A DNA stretch of 39,047 nt from NCBI GenBank assembly GCA_017526905.1, contig JAFXQT010000037.1, positions 1 through 39,047 on the forward strand, read 5' to 3'. Below the pieces are notes generated by a model. The model did no database searches and was not told the DNA's origin. It saw only the letters and a program-made list of their open reading frames with translations. This document shows, one piece after another, positions 8,841 to 17,200 of the stretch; positions within the stretch are counted from its first letter, which is position 1; the number at the start of each line of letters is the position of its first letter. Source of the DNA: Bacteroidaceae bacterium. Its GTDB lineage: Bacteria > Bacteroidota > Bacteroidia > Bacteroidales > Bacteroidaceae. The position numbers and the translations under genes were made by a program.

Positions 8841-10452
8841 CCTTCTCCTCTCGCTTTTCTTCCTCCTCTCCCTTACCGCCTGCTATGACGACCTGGGCAA
8901 CTACGACTACCACGAACTCGAGGCCGTGGCCATCGACACCGCCGGTGCCGGCATTCAGCCCGAGTACGCCATCATGCGCTTTGACACACTGCGGCTTCAG
9001 CCCAAGGTGTATTTCCAAGGGCAGGAAGTGACCGATGCCAGCCAGGCCCCGCTGGACTACCAGTGGACCATTTTCAGCGCCACTTCGGGTGTGGGAGCCA
9101 ATGCCGTGGTCGATACCATCGGGCACCAGCGTCAACTCGACGCCGTCATTGCCCGCACGGGCGGCAACTATTTCGTGCAGCTGGTGGTTACCAACCGCAA
9201 CGATGGCATCCGCCAGTTCTGGCGTGTGCCTGTGGCTGTGAGCGAGGTGTTCGATGGTGGCTGGATGGTGTTCTACGAACGTGCCGATGAGCCGGGCTAC
9301 TCCGACGTGGCCCTCATCTATAATCCCTGGACCAAGCTCAACGCAAACTATAACCGCCACTACCTCAACCTCTACGAAACCACCAACGGCGAGCTGCTGC
9401 CTGGCCATCCCATCCGCTGCCTGGACATAGCCGTGTCGCTGGCATCGGGCAACAACTACGTGGGGCTCTGCACCGACTACACGCTGGTGGGCGTGTCGGA
9501 GAACGGCATTGAGAAGGCGTTGGAGTTTGCCGACTTCTTCCACGAGCCACCCTCCACCATGCAGCCCATCTGGTACGGGCAGCACGGCTCGGGCGTGATG
9601 AGCGGCCAGAGTTCCGAAGTGCTCATCAACGACAACCACATCTACACCAACACCTATTCCTACAGCGCCACCGAGGGGCGCACCACCCGTTTCGGCGTGC
9701 CTAAGTTCGACGAGGGCATCGGCCAGTTGGCCGCCTGGAATGCCGAGGTGCCGCAGACACTCAACTACGGCATTGTGGTGTACGACCAGACCTACCACCG
9801 CTTCCGCTACGCCGCCTACAACTCGGCCCAGTTGGAGGAGTTCGCCCCGCAGGATCCTGCCGTGGCCGCCTTCGACGTGAACAACACCGGCATGGAACTG
9901 CTCATGGCCGATTGGGGCCGGGGCAACAGCGCCGGTGCCGCCCTGCGGCCGTTCGACTACCTGCTCATGAGCCGTGGCGACGAGCGCTTCCTGGCGGTGA
10001 CCAACTTCTCTAGCAGCACGCCGCAGGACAACAACATCGGCGTGGGACTTTATCCCATGAGCGCCCTCTGTCCCGACATAGCCCAGGCCACCACCCTGTC
10101 GGCCAGCCACGTGGGCAGCTTCGTCTATTACGGCGCCGGCAACAAGGTATATACCTTTGCCTACGATTCCGGCCAGCCCGCCTCTGTGGCTTGGACGGCA
10201 CCCACCGAGGGCGAGGAGGTCACGTGTGTGCGTATTATGAAGTACTACCACGGCACCATCTACGCCTATGGCCTCGTGCCTCGTGCCGACAACCTGGTGC
10301 ACATAGCCACCTGGGACGAGCAGCGCCAACAGGGCCATCTCTACCAGTACCTCATCAACCCCGCCAGCGGCATCCTCGACACCAACCAGTGCTACGACTA
10401 CCCCATACCTGGCCGCGTCAAGGACATGGCCTGGAAATTCTCCATGCAGTAG
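8734..10452 (+). CDS. PKD-like surface lipoprotein of the SusCD operon
   Basis: A 572-residue protein with a lipobox at LSLTAC (C50). After it, YDDLGNYDYHELEAV and an Ig/PKD-type region (LDYQWTIFSATSG, NYFVQLVVTNRNDGIRQFWRVPVAVSEVFDGGWMVF) lead into a long C-terminal region that looks like a repeat-rich beta structure (LLMSRGDERFLAVTNFSS, VGSFVYYGAGNKVYTFAYDSGQPA, GTIYAYGLV). This resembles the PKD-like lipoproteins that follow DUF4843 proteins in Bacteroides SusCD operons, so a role in surface ligand capture is likely. Its first 22 residues nearly repeat those of the SusD protein, including EASLWAER, and are followed by a 15-base tandem duplication. Confidence 0.83.
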   Translation: MTTIIRHLLNTFFKVEASLWAERRKAGGASSWGASSLLLSLFFLLSLTACYDDLGNYDYHELEAVAIDTAGAGIQPEYAIMRFDTLRLQPKVYFQGQEVTDASQAPLDYQWTIFSATSGVGANAVVDTIGHQRQLDAVIARTGGNYFVQLVVTNRNDGIRQFWRVPVAVSEVFDGGWMVFYERADEPGYSDVALIYNPWTKLNANYNRHYLNLYETTNGELLPGHPIRCLDIAVSLASGNNYVGLCTDYTLVGVSENGIEKALEFADFFHEPPSTMQPIWYGQHGSGVMSGQSSEVLINDNHIYTNTYSYSATEGRTTRFGVPKFDEGIGQLAAWNAEVPQTLNYGIVVYDQTYHRFRYAAYNSAQLEEFAPQDPAVAAFDVNNTGMELLMADWGRGNSAGAALRPFDYLLMSRGDERFLAVTNFSSSTPQDNNIGVGLYPMSALCPDIAQATTLSASHVGSFVYYGAGNKVYTFAYDSGQPASVAWTAPTEGEEVTCVRIMKYYHGTIYAYGLVPRADNLVHIATWDEQRQQGHLYQYLINPASGILDTNQCYDYPIPGRVKDMAWKFSMQ

Positions 10453-10465
10453 GCTTACGGCTTAT

Positions 10466-10528
10466 AGTTTAAAGTTTAAGGTTTAAAGTTGAATGTTTAA
10501 AGTTGAATGTTTAAGGTTTAAAGTTTAA
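10466..10528 (+). repeat. Nine tandem heptamers, NGTTTAA type
   Basis: Nine units of seven bases follow one another without gaps: AGTTTAA twice, then GGTTTAA, AGTTGAA, TGTTTAA, AGTTGAA, TGTTTAA, GGTTTAA and AGTTTAA. They fill most of the 92-base gap between the PKD-like gene and the thioredoxin gene. The short unit is likely to vary in copy number by slippage. No promoter consensus is clear in it. Confidence 0.85.
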
Positions 10529-10544
10529 TGCAAATACCTATAAG

Positions 10545-11696
10545 ATGAAACGTATCACCACAACACTTTTTGCCATGATGGCCGCACTGACCATGATGGC
10601 CCAGATGACCTTCGAGCCCGAAGGCACCACGCTCGAACAGGCTTCGGCCAAAGCCAAGGCCGAAAACAAGCTCATCTTCCTGGACTGCTTCACCACATGG
10701 TGCGGTCCGTGCAAGATGATGGCACGCGACGTGTTCACACAACCCAAGGTGGGCGACTTCATGAACCCGCGCTTCGTCAACATCAAGATCGACATGGAGA
10801 GCGCCTACGGAGCCCCGCTGGCCAAGAAGCTGCAGGTCACGGCATTCCCCACTTTCATCATCTTCAATGCCGATGCACAGGAGATAGCCCGTTTCCTGGG
10901 CAGCAGTCCGGCCGATGAGTTCATCCAGACCGTCGGGGAGAAGAGCAAGGACACCGGCTCGTCCGACCTTCAGAAGCGGTGGGAGCAGGGCGACCGCGAC
11001 CCGCAGTTCCTCCTGCAGTACCTGCAAACCCTCACTGCAGCCTATAAGGCCGACGATGCCAACCTCGTGGCTGAGGCCCTGCTCGAGGGCAAGGAAGCCA
11101 CCTTTGCTGCCGACAGCACCCTGCGTGCCGTGTTCATGCGCAACATCACCAATCCCTTTGCCAAGAGCTTCGTCCACACCGCCAAACATCCCGAGGCTCT
11201 CACCGAAGCCATCGGACAGATGCCCGTGAACATGAAGATCCAGAACGTGCTGGCCAACTTCCAGCGCCAGCTCATCAGCGAGCAGGAGGACGGCACCGTC
11301 AAGTTCGACCAGGCACGCTTTGACCAGTTCCAGGCACTGCTCAAGGAACTGAAAATCCCCAGTGCCGAACACTATCGCCTGCAAACCCTCATCACGCTGG
11401 CCGAGAAGCAGAAGGATCTGGATGCCTACCTGGGCTACGTGCGCGAGTACCTGGCCAATCCCGCCCTCGATGCCGACGACATGCAGCTGGCACGCTGGGC
11501 AAAGCCCTTCACTCCGCAGACCGACAAAAAGTATGTAACACAGATGCAGGACATCCTGCGCCAGCGTCTGGCCGACATCAAGGCCGGCAAGCGCAAGGCA
11601 CAGACCCAAGTGGGCAACATGCGTCTGAGCCGCCCCACCGACGACCTGCTGCGCATGGTTATTGATGCCATGGACGGCAAGATGCCCAACCAGTAA
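10545..11696 (+). CDS. Secreted thioredoxin-fold protein
   Basis: A 383-residue protein with a signal peptide (MKRITTTLFAMMAALTMMAQ). Residues about 22-135 form a thioredoxin domain with the active site WCGPC (C53, C56) and the cis-proline region AFPTFIIFNADAQEIARFLGS. Residues 140-383 are helical, with alternating charged and hydrophobic residues, and I do not recognise them. The ending KPFTPQTDKKYVTQMQDILRQRLADIKAGKRKAQ is strongly basic. It is the last gene of the SusCD operon and probably handles disulphide exchange in the periplasm for the transported substrate or for the lipoproteins. A strong terminator follows 24 bases after the stop. Confidence 0.85.
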   Translation: MKRITTTLFAMMAALTMMAQMTFEPEGTTLEQASAKAKAENKLIFLDCFTTWCGPCKMMARDVFTQPKVGDFMNPRFVNIKIDMESAYGAPLAKKLQVTAFPTFIIFNADAQEIARFLGSSPADEFIQTVGEKSKDTGSSDLQKRWEQGDRDPQFLLQYLQTLTAAYKADDANLVAEALLEGKEATFAADSTLRAVFMRNITNPFAKSFVHTAKHPEALTEAIGQMPVNMKIQNVLANFQRQLISEQEDGTVKFDQARFDQFQALLKELKIPSAEHYRLQTLITLAEKQKDLDAYLGYVREYLANPALDADDMQLARWAKPFTPQTDKKYVTQMQDILRQRLADIKAGKRKAQTQVGNMRLSRPTDDLLRMVIDAMDGKMPNQ

Positions 11697-11719
11697 GCCC
11701 TCGCATTAACCCAAACCAC

Positions 11720-11771
11720 AGGGCGGACGGACAATTCCCGAAACTGGGAACTGTCCGTCCGCCCTCGTTTT
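11720..11771 (+). terminator. Strong intrinsic terminator of the SusCD operon
   Basis: AGGGCGGACGGACA at 11720-11733 pairs perfectly with TGTCCGTCCGCCCT at 11752-11765, and TTCCC/GGGAA extend the stem inside. CGTTTTC follows. The 14-pair stem marks the end of the five-gene operon. Confidence 0.85.
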
Positions 11772-12000
11772 CTTCCTTCTCACCCTCGCCTTGCTCTTTG
11801 GCCATCCTCCCTCTCGTCGGAAATAGCCACCGTGCTGACCTCACGCGTCTGCGGCAGTAAGGTCGGCTGTAGGCAGCGGCCCTGCGGCAGAGTCTGTGCC
11901 AGAGTGGTAAGGGTCGCGATGGTGCCGATGCCCTGTGTGGATAGTACAGGGAGTGGTGTTACCATGACAAGTGTCGCTTGCGGTTAACCCCGACGGGGTA
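11772..12000. other. Gene-free gap with a small hairpin
   Basis: Between the operon terminator and the minus-strand terminator I see no credible gene. The only ORF, 61 codons on the minus strand (11780-11965), lacks a signal or recognisable domain. TTAACCCC-GA-CGGGGTAA at 11984-12001 is a near-perfect palindrome of unknown role. Confidence 0.4.
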
Positions 12001-12002
12001 AA

Positions 12003-12047
12003 AGAAGCCCCCCGGCCGTGGCGAACATAGTCGACATGACCGGGGGG
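12003..12047 (-). terminator. Intrinsic terminator for the SusE/F-like gene
   Basis: On the minus strand CCCCCCGG (12047-12040) pairs with CCGGGGGG (12015-12008) across a loop of about 24 bases. CTTCTTTTA follows in the direction of transcription. It lies about 60 bases after the stop codon of the minus-strand gene. Confidence 0.65.
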
Positions 12048-12108
12048 GGGATGTTGCGCTTTAATAATGACGCAGGCGCCTGTTGGCTTAACGGGGAAGA
12101 GGGGGGAT

Positions 12109-14040
12109 TTATTTACCCACGAATACAGTCTTGTAGCCCTTCTTGCCCCACACCACGTTCAGGCCGCGGCGGGGCTTGTTCACACGCTGGCCCTTCAGGT
12201 TGTAGGCGGGCTTCTGCGTGTAGTCGGTCAGCACCTCGTCCACATGGCTGGACATGTTCTCCTTGATTTCGTAGGCCATGGTGGTGGGATTGATGGTCAC
12301 TGTGTAGGACTCGATGCCCTCTTTCTGCTCGAAAGCCCACGAGCCCAGTCCGTCGCCCAGCAGCATCGTGCCGGTGGTGGCGTTGTCGCCGTCGGCGGGT
12401 GCGCACAGCATCATGGCCCAGTTGATGGTGCCGTCGGCTCCGATAGCGTCGGCCGTGGCAATCTTGAACCAGCACTTGTTGCTGTCCTGGTCATACACGG
12501 GTGCGAAGGTGATGGTGTAGGTGCCGTTGTCCTGTGCCTGGAACACATACTTCGCATCGTACTGCCAGCCAGTGGGCGTGCCCACCAGGTAGAACGGGGG
12601 CTGCGGCACATAAGGCTTCTCGTTCTCCGTCACGGTGATGGCGTAGGCCATTTCCGAGGGCACGATGCTGATGGTGTATTCCTTGGCGTTGGGCACGTTG
12701 AGGCGCCATGCGCCGCCGTTCACCACCATGCTGCCGCTCAGATCGGTGCAGCCGTCCTGTGGCGCGCAGAGAAGCAGGTTCCAGAAGTTGGCCTGGTCGG
12801 CATAGGCCGATGCCGGTGCAATCTTGAAATAGATAGCCTTGTCGCCCGGGATGGTGATGGTCCATGTCTTGCCGTCGTCCTGCTTCTGGAAGGCGTAGGT
12901 CTGGTCGGTGGTGCTCCATGTGTTCAGCTCGCTCACCAGGTAGTAGCCCGTTTCCTCCTGCGGCTCAGCCTGCTGTTCCAGCCATTCGGCATAGGCCTCC
13001 TGGCTCAGGAAGTGCATGGTGGCGTTCACGCGCACCATCTTCTGGTTGGCAATGATGGCGAAGCTGGCTTTGTAGTCCTGCCCCTCGTCCACGCGGTAGT
13101 TGCGGGTGTACTTGGTAGTGGTGCCGTCGCCGTTGTCCCAGTCCCACACAATGCGGTTGTAGTGTGTGTCGGGTGCGCGGCGGGGTGCTTGCTGCACGAT
13201 GGTGCCGCCGCCGATCGAATCGTTCTCGTTGGGGTCGTACTCGCGCCAGTAGTCATAGAAGAAGTAGCTCACCGTGTCGGCCGTCTCGTTCAGCTTGATG
13301 CAATACACGGCCGGGTAGGCGTTGTGCCCCAGTTGCGAGAAGGCATTGCCGCCCCACACGGTGTACTCGCCGTCGGCATCGCGCCAGCCGTCGAACGGGT
13401 CGCGGAAGTAGGGGTTGTAGGAGCCGTTCACGTTCAGCCCCCACACGGCGGCCTCGCTGATACTGCTGATGCCCAGCAGCGAGCACACCTCCTTGGTGTC
13501 GATGAGCGAGTAGGTCAGGTCGTAGTCCTGGCTGGTGATGCTCAGCGACATGGAACTCTCCACGTCGATGGTCTTGACCAGCTCGGGGCCTTTGATCTCG
13601 AAGGAGATGGAGTAGGAGGTGTTGTCGGTGGAGAGGGTGTCGGTGCTGTAGGTGGCCAGGTCGACCGGCACCACCTGCACCAAAGCGGCGCCTGTGGTAA
13701 CGATGCGGTACCTGTGGCCTTCAACATACTGGTCGGCGTGCTTGCCGGTGAAACTGACCGTGGTGCTGCCATGTCCGGAAGCACTGTCCTTGATGGGCTC
13801 AGTGGCATCGTCCACATACAGGTCGTAGCTTACGGGGATGGCGTTGAAGAACGTAAGCGTGAAGTTCGAAGGGTTGGGGTAGGTGAGGGTGATGCCTGCC
13901 TGCTTCAGGTCGTCGATGCTCTGAAACACGGTGCCATCCTCAAAGTTCCAAGTGGCGGTGCCCCATTGGAAGGTGGTTTGTGCGCTGGCTTGGCAGAGGG
14001 CCGTCAGTGCAACGATAAGAGTGAGTAGATGTCTTTTCAT
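12109..14040 (-). CDS. Secreted protein with two SusE/SusF-like binding repeats
   Basis: A 643-residue secreted protein. The start at 14040 gives a clean signal peptide (MKRHLLTLIVALTALCQASAQ); the longer frame to 14154 only adds upstream untranslated sequence. Residues about 22-330 show a DUF4859-like pattern (SMSLSITSQDYDLTYSL, VCSLLGISSISEAAVWGLNV, DADGEYTVWGGNAF), a tentative call. Two repeats follow, YYLVSELNTW...NLLLCAP and FYLVGTPTGW...AMMLCAP, each like the carbohydrate-binding units of SusE and SusF. The C-terminus (YNLKGQRVNKPRRGLNVV) is a variant of the terminal motif found in three other secreted proteins of this window. It diverges from the GH31 gene and likely helps bind the same glycan. 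Confidence 0.8.
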   Translation of the reverse strand: MKRHLLTLIVALTALCQASAQTTFQWGTATWNFEDGTVFQSIDDLKQAGITLTYPNPSNFTLTFFNAIPVSYDLYVDDATEPIKDSASGHGSTTVSFTGKHADQYVEGHRYRIVTTGAALVQVVPVDLATYSTDTLSTDNTSYSISFEIKGPELVKTIDVESSMSLSITSQDYDLTYSLIDTKEVCSLLGISSISEAAVWGLNVNGSYNPYFRDPFDGWRDADGEYTVWGGNAFSQLGHNAYPAVYCIKLNETADTVSYFFYDYWREYDPNENDSIGGGTIVQQAPRRAPDTHYNRIVWDWDNGDGTTTKYTRNYRVDEGQDYKASFAIIANQKMVRVNATMHFLSQEAYAEWLEQQAEPQEETGYYLVSELNTWSTTDQTYAFQKQDDGKTWTITIPGDKAIYFKIAPASAYADQANFWNLLLCAPQDGCTDLSGSMVVNGGAWRLNVPNAKEYTISIVPSEMAYAITVTENEKPYVPQPPFYLVGTPTGWQYDAKYVFQAQDNGTYTITFAPVYDQDSNKCWFKIATADAIGADGTINWAMMLCAPADGDNATTGTMLLGDGLGSWAFEQKEGIESYTVTINPTTMAYEIKENMSSHVDEVLTDYTQKPAYNLKGQRVNKPRRGLNVVWGKKGYKTVFVGK

Positions 14041-14111
14041 AGGCTGATATGTTAAAGTGCTTTGCTCTGTTGTGGGTGCGCAGGGCGTGTCCTTGGGCAC
14101 CTTTTTCGGGG

Positions 14112-14119
14112 CGAAGTTA
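14112..14119 (-). promoter_or_regulatory. Candidate -7 element for the SusE/F-like gene
   Basis: On the minus strand TAACTTCG differs by one base from TAnnTTTG. It lies about 72 bases upstream of the start at 14040 and back to back with the GH31 promoter. Confidence 0.4.
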
Positions 14120-14133
14120 CAAAAAAGCGCCGA

Positions 14134-14161
14134 TTGTCCATACAATTTCAGCATAAATTTG
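14134..14161 (+). promoter_or_regulatory. Candidate promoter of the GH31 gene
   Basis: TAAATTTG at 14154-14161 matches the -7 consensus and TTG at 14134-14136 lies 17 bases upstream, the same spacing as at the SusC gene. A second near match, TACCTTCG, follows at 14162-14169. Confidence 0.55.
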
Positions 14162-14224
14162 TACCTTCGTGGCCGAAATCATGACCGAAAACGGCGAAAG
14201 CCGGCATCTATTACCTCTGTTAGA

Positions 14225-17200
14225 ATGAAGAAACTGCTTTTCCTTGTGGCTTTGTGCATGGCCGCTGTGCAAGCCACCTCAGCGTTGCCTTACACCAAGA
14301 CCAGCTCCACGGCCGTGCAGTTTGCATTGGACAACGGGCTGCAACTCACCCTCGATTTCTACGGCCCCAACATCGTGCGCGTGTTCTGCGACCCCGCTGG
14401 TGGCGCCGTGCGCGACCCGCAAGCCACCCCGCCTGCGCAGATCCTGGACGCCCAGCCCCGCCGTGCGCCAGGGGCCATCGAGGTGAAGGAGGAGGACGGC
14501 CTGACGCAGCTGCTCACCAGTCGGCTCATTGTGGCCGTCACATCGGCCGGCCGCCTGTCCTTCGTGGATCGTGCTTCCGGGCGTTCGGTCAACTCATTGC
14601 CGGCAACAGAGGGTTCGGCCTTCCTGTTCGAACCGGGCAGCACCACGCTGAAGCTCACGGCGGCAAAGGATGCCTGGTTCTATGGCGGCGGTGTGCAGAA
14701 CGGACGCTTCTCCCATCGCGGCAAGCGCATCGCCATCGTCAATACCAACAGCTGGGTGGACGGCGGTGTGGCCAGCCCGACCCCCTTCTACTGGAGCACC
14801 GAGGGCTACGGCCTGCTGTGGCACACCTTCACGCCGGGCTCGTATGACTTCGGCACCACCGACCCGCAGGTGGTGACCCTGAGCCACCAGACCCCCTACC
14901 TGGACGTGTTCTTCATGTTCGATGCCCAGCCCGTGGCACTGCTCAACGACTACTACCAACTCACCGGCCACCCTGTGCTGCTGCCCAAGTTCGGCTTCTA
15001 CGAAGGGCACCTCAACGCCTACAACCGCGACTACTGGAAGGCAATCGACGACACGGCCGCCGACACCCTTGCCAGCCCTGCCGGAACCCCTGCCTCTGCC
15101 ACAGCGGCCGATGGCTTCCCCACCGGCACCACCCCCGCCTCCACAGCCTCGATGGCAGGCCCCGACGGCTCGGTGCTGTTCGAGAACGGCCGCTATTATA
15201 AGGAGAGCCAGACCGACAACGGAGGCACCCGCGAGAGCCTGAACGGCGAGGCGGAAGGCAGTTACCGCTTCTCGGCGCGCGCTGTCATAGACCGCTACAA
15301 TGCCGCCAACATGCCGCTGGGATGGGTGCTGCCCAACGATGGCTACGGTGCTGGCTACGGCCAGACCGGCACGCTGGACGGCAACATAGAGAACCTGCGC
15401 CAGTTTGCCGACTATGCCCACCAGCATGGCGTGGAGGTGGGCCTGTGGACGCAGAGCGACCTGCACCCCAAAGAGGGCGTGGAACCGCTGCTGCAACGCG
15501 ACATCGTGAAGGAGGTGCGCGACGCTGGCGTGCGCGTGCTGAAGACCGATGTGGCCTGGGTGGGCGCCGGCTACAGCTTCGGCCTGAACGGCGTGGCCGA
15601 TATAGCTGCAATCATGCCGCGCGAGGGTAACAACGCCCGCCCCTTCATCATCAGCGTGGACGGCTGGGCCGGTACACAGCGCTATGCCGGCATCTGGACC
15701 GGCGATCAGACGGGCGGCGACTGGGAGTACATCCGTTTCCACATACCCACCTACATAGGTGCCGGTCTGAGCGGCCAGCCCAACATATCGTCGGACATGG
15801 ACGGCATCTTCGGAGGTCGCAACGTGCCCGTCAACGTGCGCGACTTCCAGTGGAAGACCTTCACGCCCATGCAACTGAACATGGACGGCTGGGGCCGTCA
15901 CCCCAAGTACCCCCAGGGCCTGGGCGAACCCGCCACCAGCGTCAACCGCACCTACCTGAAGCTCAGGTCCATGCTCATGCCCTACCTCTACACCCTGGCG
16001 CACGAGGCCATCGACGGCAAGCCCATGGTGCGCGCCATGTTCCTGGACGAGCCCAACGCCTTCACCCACGGCGTGCATACACGCTACCAGTTCCTGTGCG
16101 GCCCCAGCATCCTGGTGGCCCCTATCTATCAGGACACCGAGGCCGATGAGCAAGGCAACGACATCCGCAACGACATCTACCTGCCCGAGGGACAATGGAT
16201 AGACTTCTTCAGCGGCGAGTGCTACGAGGGCGGCCAGGTACTGAACGGCTTCCGCACCCCGCTGTGGAAACTGCCCGTGTTCATCCGTCGCGGTGCCATC
16301 ATCCCCATGATACATGCACACAACAACCCCAACCAGATCGACCGCCACACGCGCGCCTTCATCTTCTACCCGAAGGGACACACGGAGTTCACGCAGTATG
16401 ATGACGACGGCCGCACCGAGGCCTATCGCACCGGGGCCTTCGCCACGACACGCGTGGAGAGTCTGCTGGACGAGCGTAAGGGGCGCCTCACGCTGACCGT
16501 GCACCCCACCAAGGGCACGTTCCAAGGCTTCGAAGCCGAGAAATCGACCGAGCTGCTGGTCAACCTGCAGCAACAGCCCAAGAAGATTGTGGCGCGCATC
16601 AATGGCAAGAAGGTGCGGCTGGATCAGGCACGCGACCGCAAGGACTTTGCCGAGAACACCAACGTGTGGTTCTATGACCCCGCACCCGAGTACAACCGCT
16701 TTGCCACCGGCGGCACGCCCATGGCACAGATCGAGGTGAAGCACTCGCCACGCCTGTATGTGTGCATTGCCGACCAGGACATCACCGCCACCACCATCAC
16801 CCTGGAGGTGGAGGGCTACACCTTCGACACCTCCAACCACCACCTGCACAAGAGCGGCAGCATGCAGACACCTGTGCTGCGCCGCGAGGGCGAGCAGGGG
16901 GCCTATGCCGTGACGCCCTCATGGCAGGGTGTGACCGGAGCCGACTACTACGAGCTGCAGCTGGTGGACCACAGCCAGCCCGGACAGCCGCAGGAGTCGC
17001 CCGTCTATACGCAGGTGGGGGCCGACGCATCGGCCACCCAGGCGCTGCGCCCCACCAGCTTCACCTTTGCCGACCTGCAACCCGAAACCGACTATGAGGT
17101 GCGCATCCGTGCGGTGAACAGCGACGGCGCCACCCCCTGGGCATCGGCCACCTACCGCACCATCGCCGACCCGCTGCGCGAGGCCCTGCGTGGCATCATG

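Noticed and set aside
7921-10338. 805-codon open frame on the minus strand
   Set aside because: It is antisense to the DUF4843-like and PKD-like genes, rich in G, H, V and A with no domain, a typical shadow of GC-rich coding DNA.
11780-11965. 61-codon minus-strand ORF as a gene
   Set aside because: No domain, no promoter match, and it lies between two terminators.
12067-14028. 653-codon open frame on the plus strand
   Set aside because: Antisense to the SusE/F-like gene, which has a signal peptide, repeats and a C-terminal motif.
14594-16849. 751-codon open frame on the minus strand
   Set aside because: Antisense to the GH31 catalytic domain, whose motifs and active-site residues are intact. 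The antisense product has no recognisable feature.
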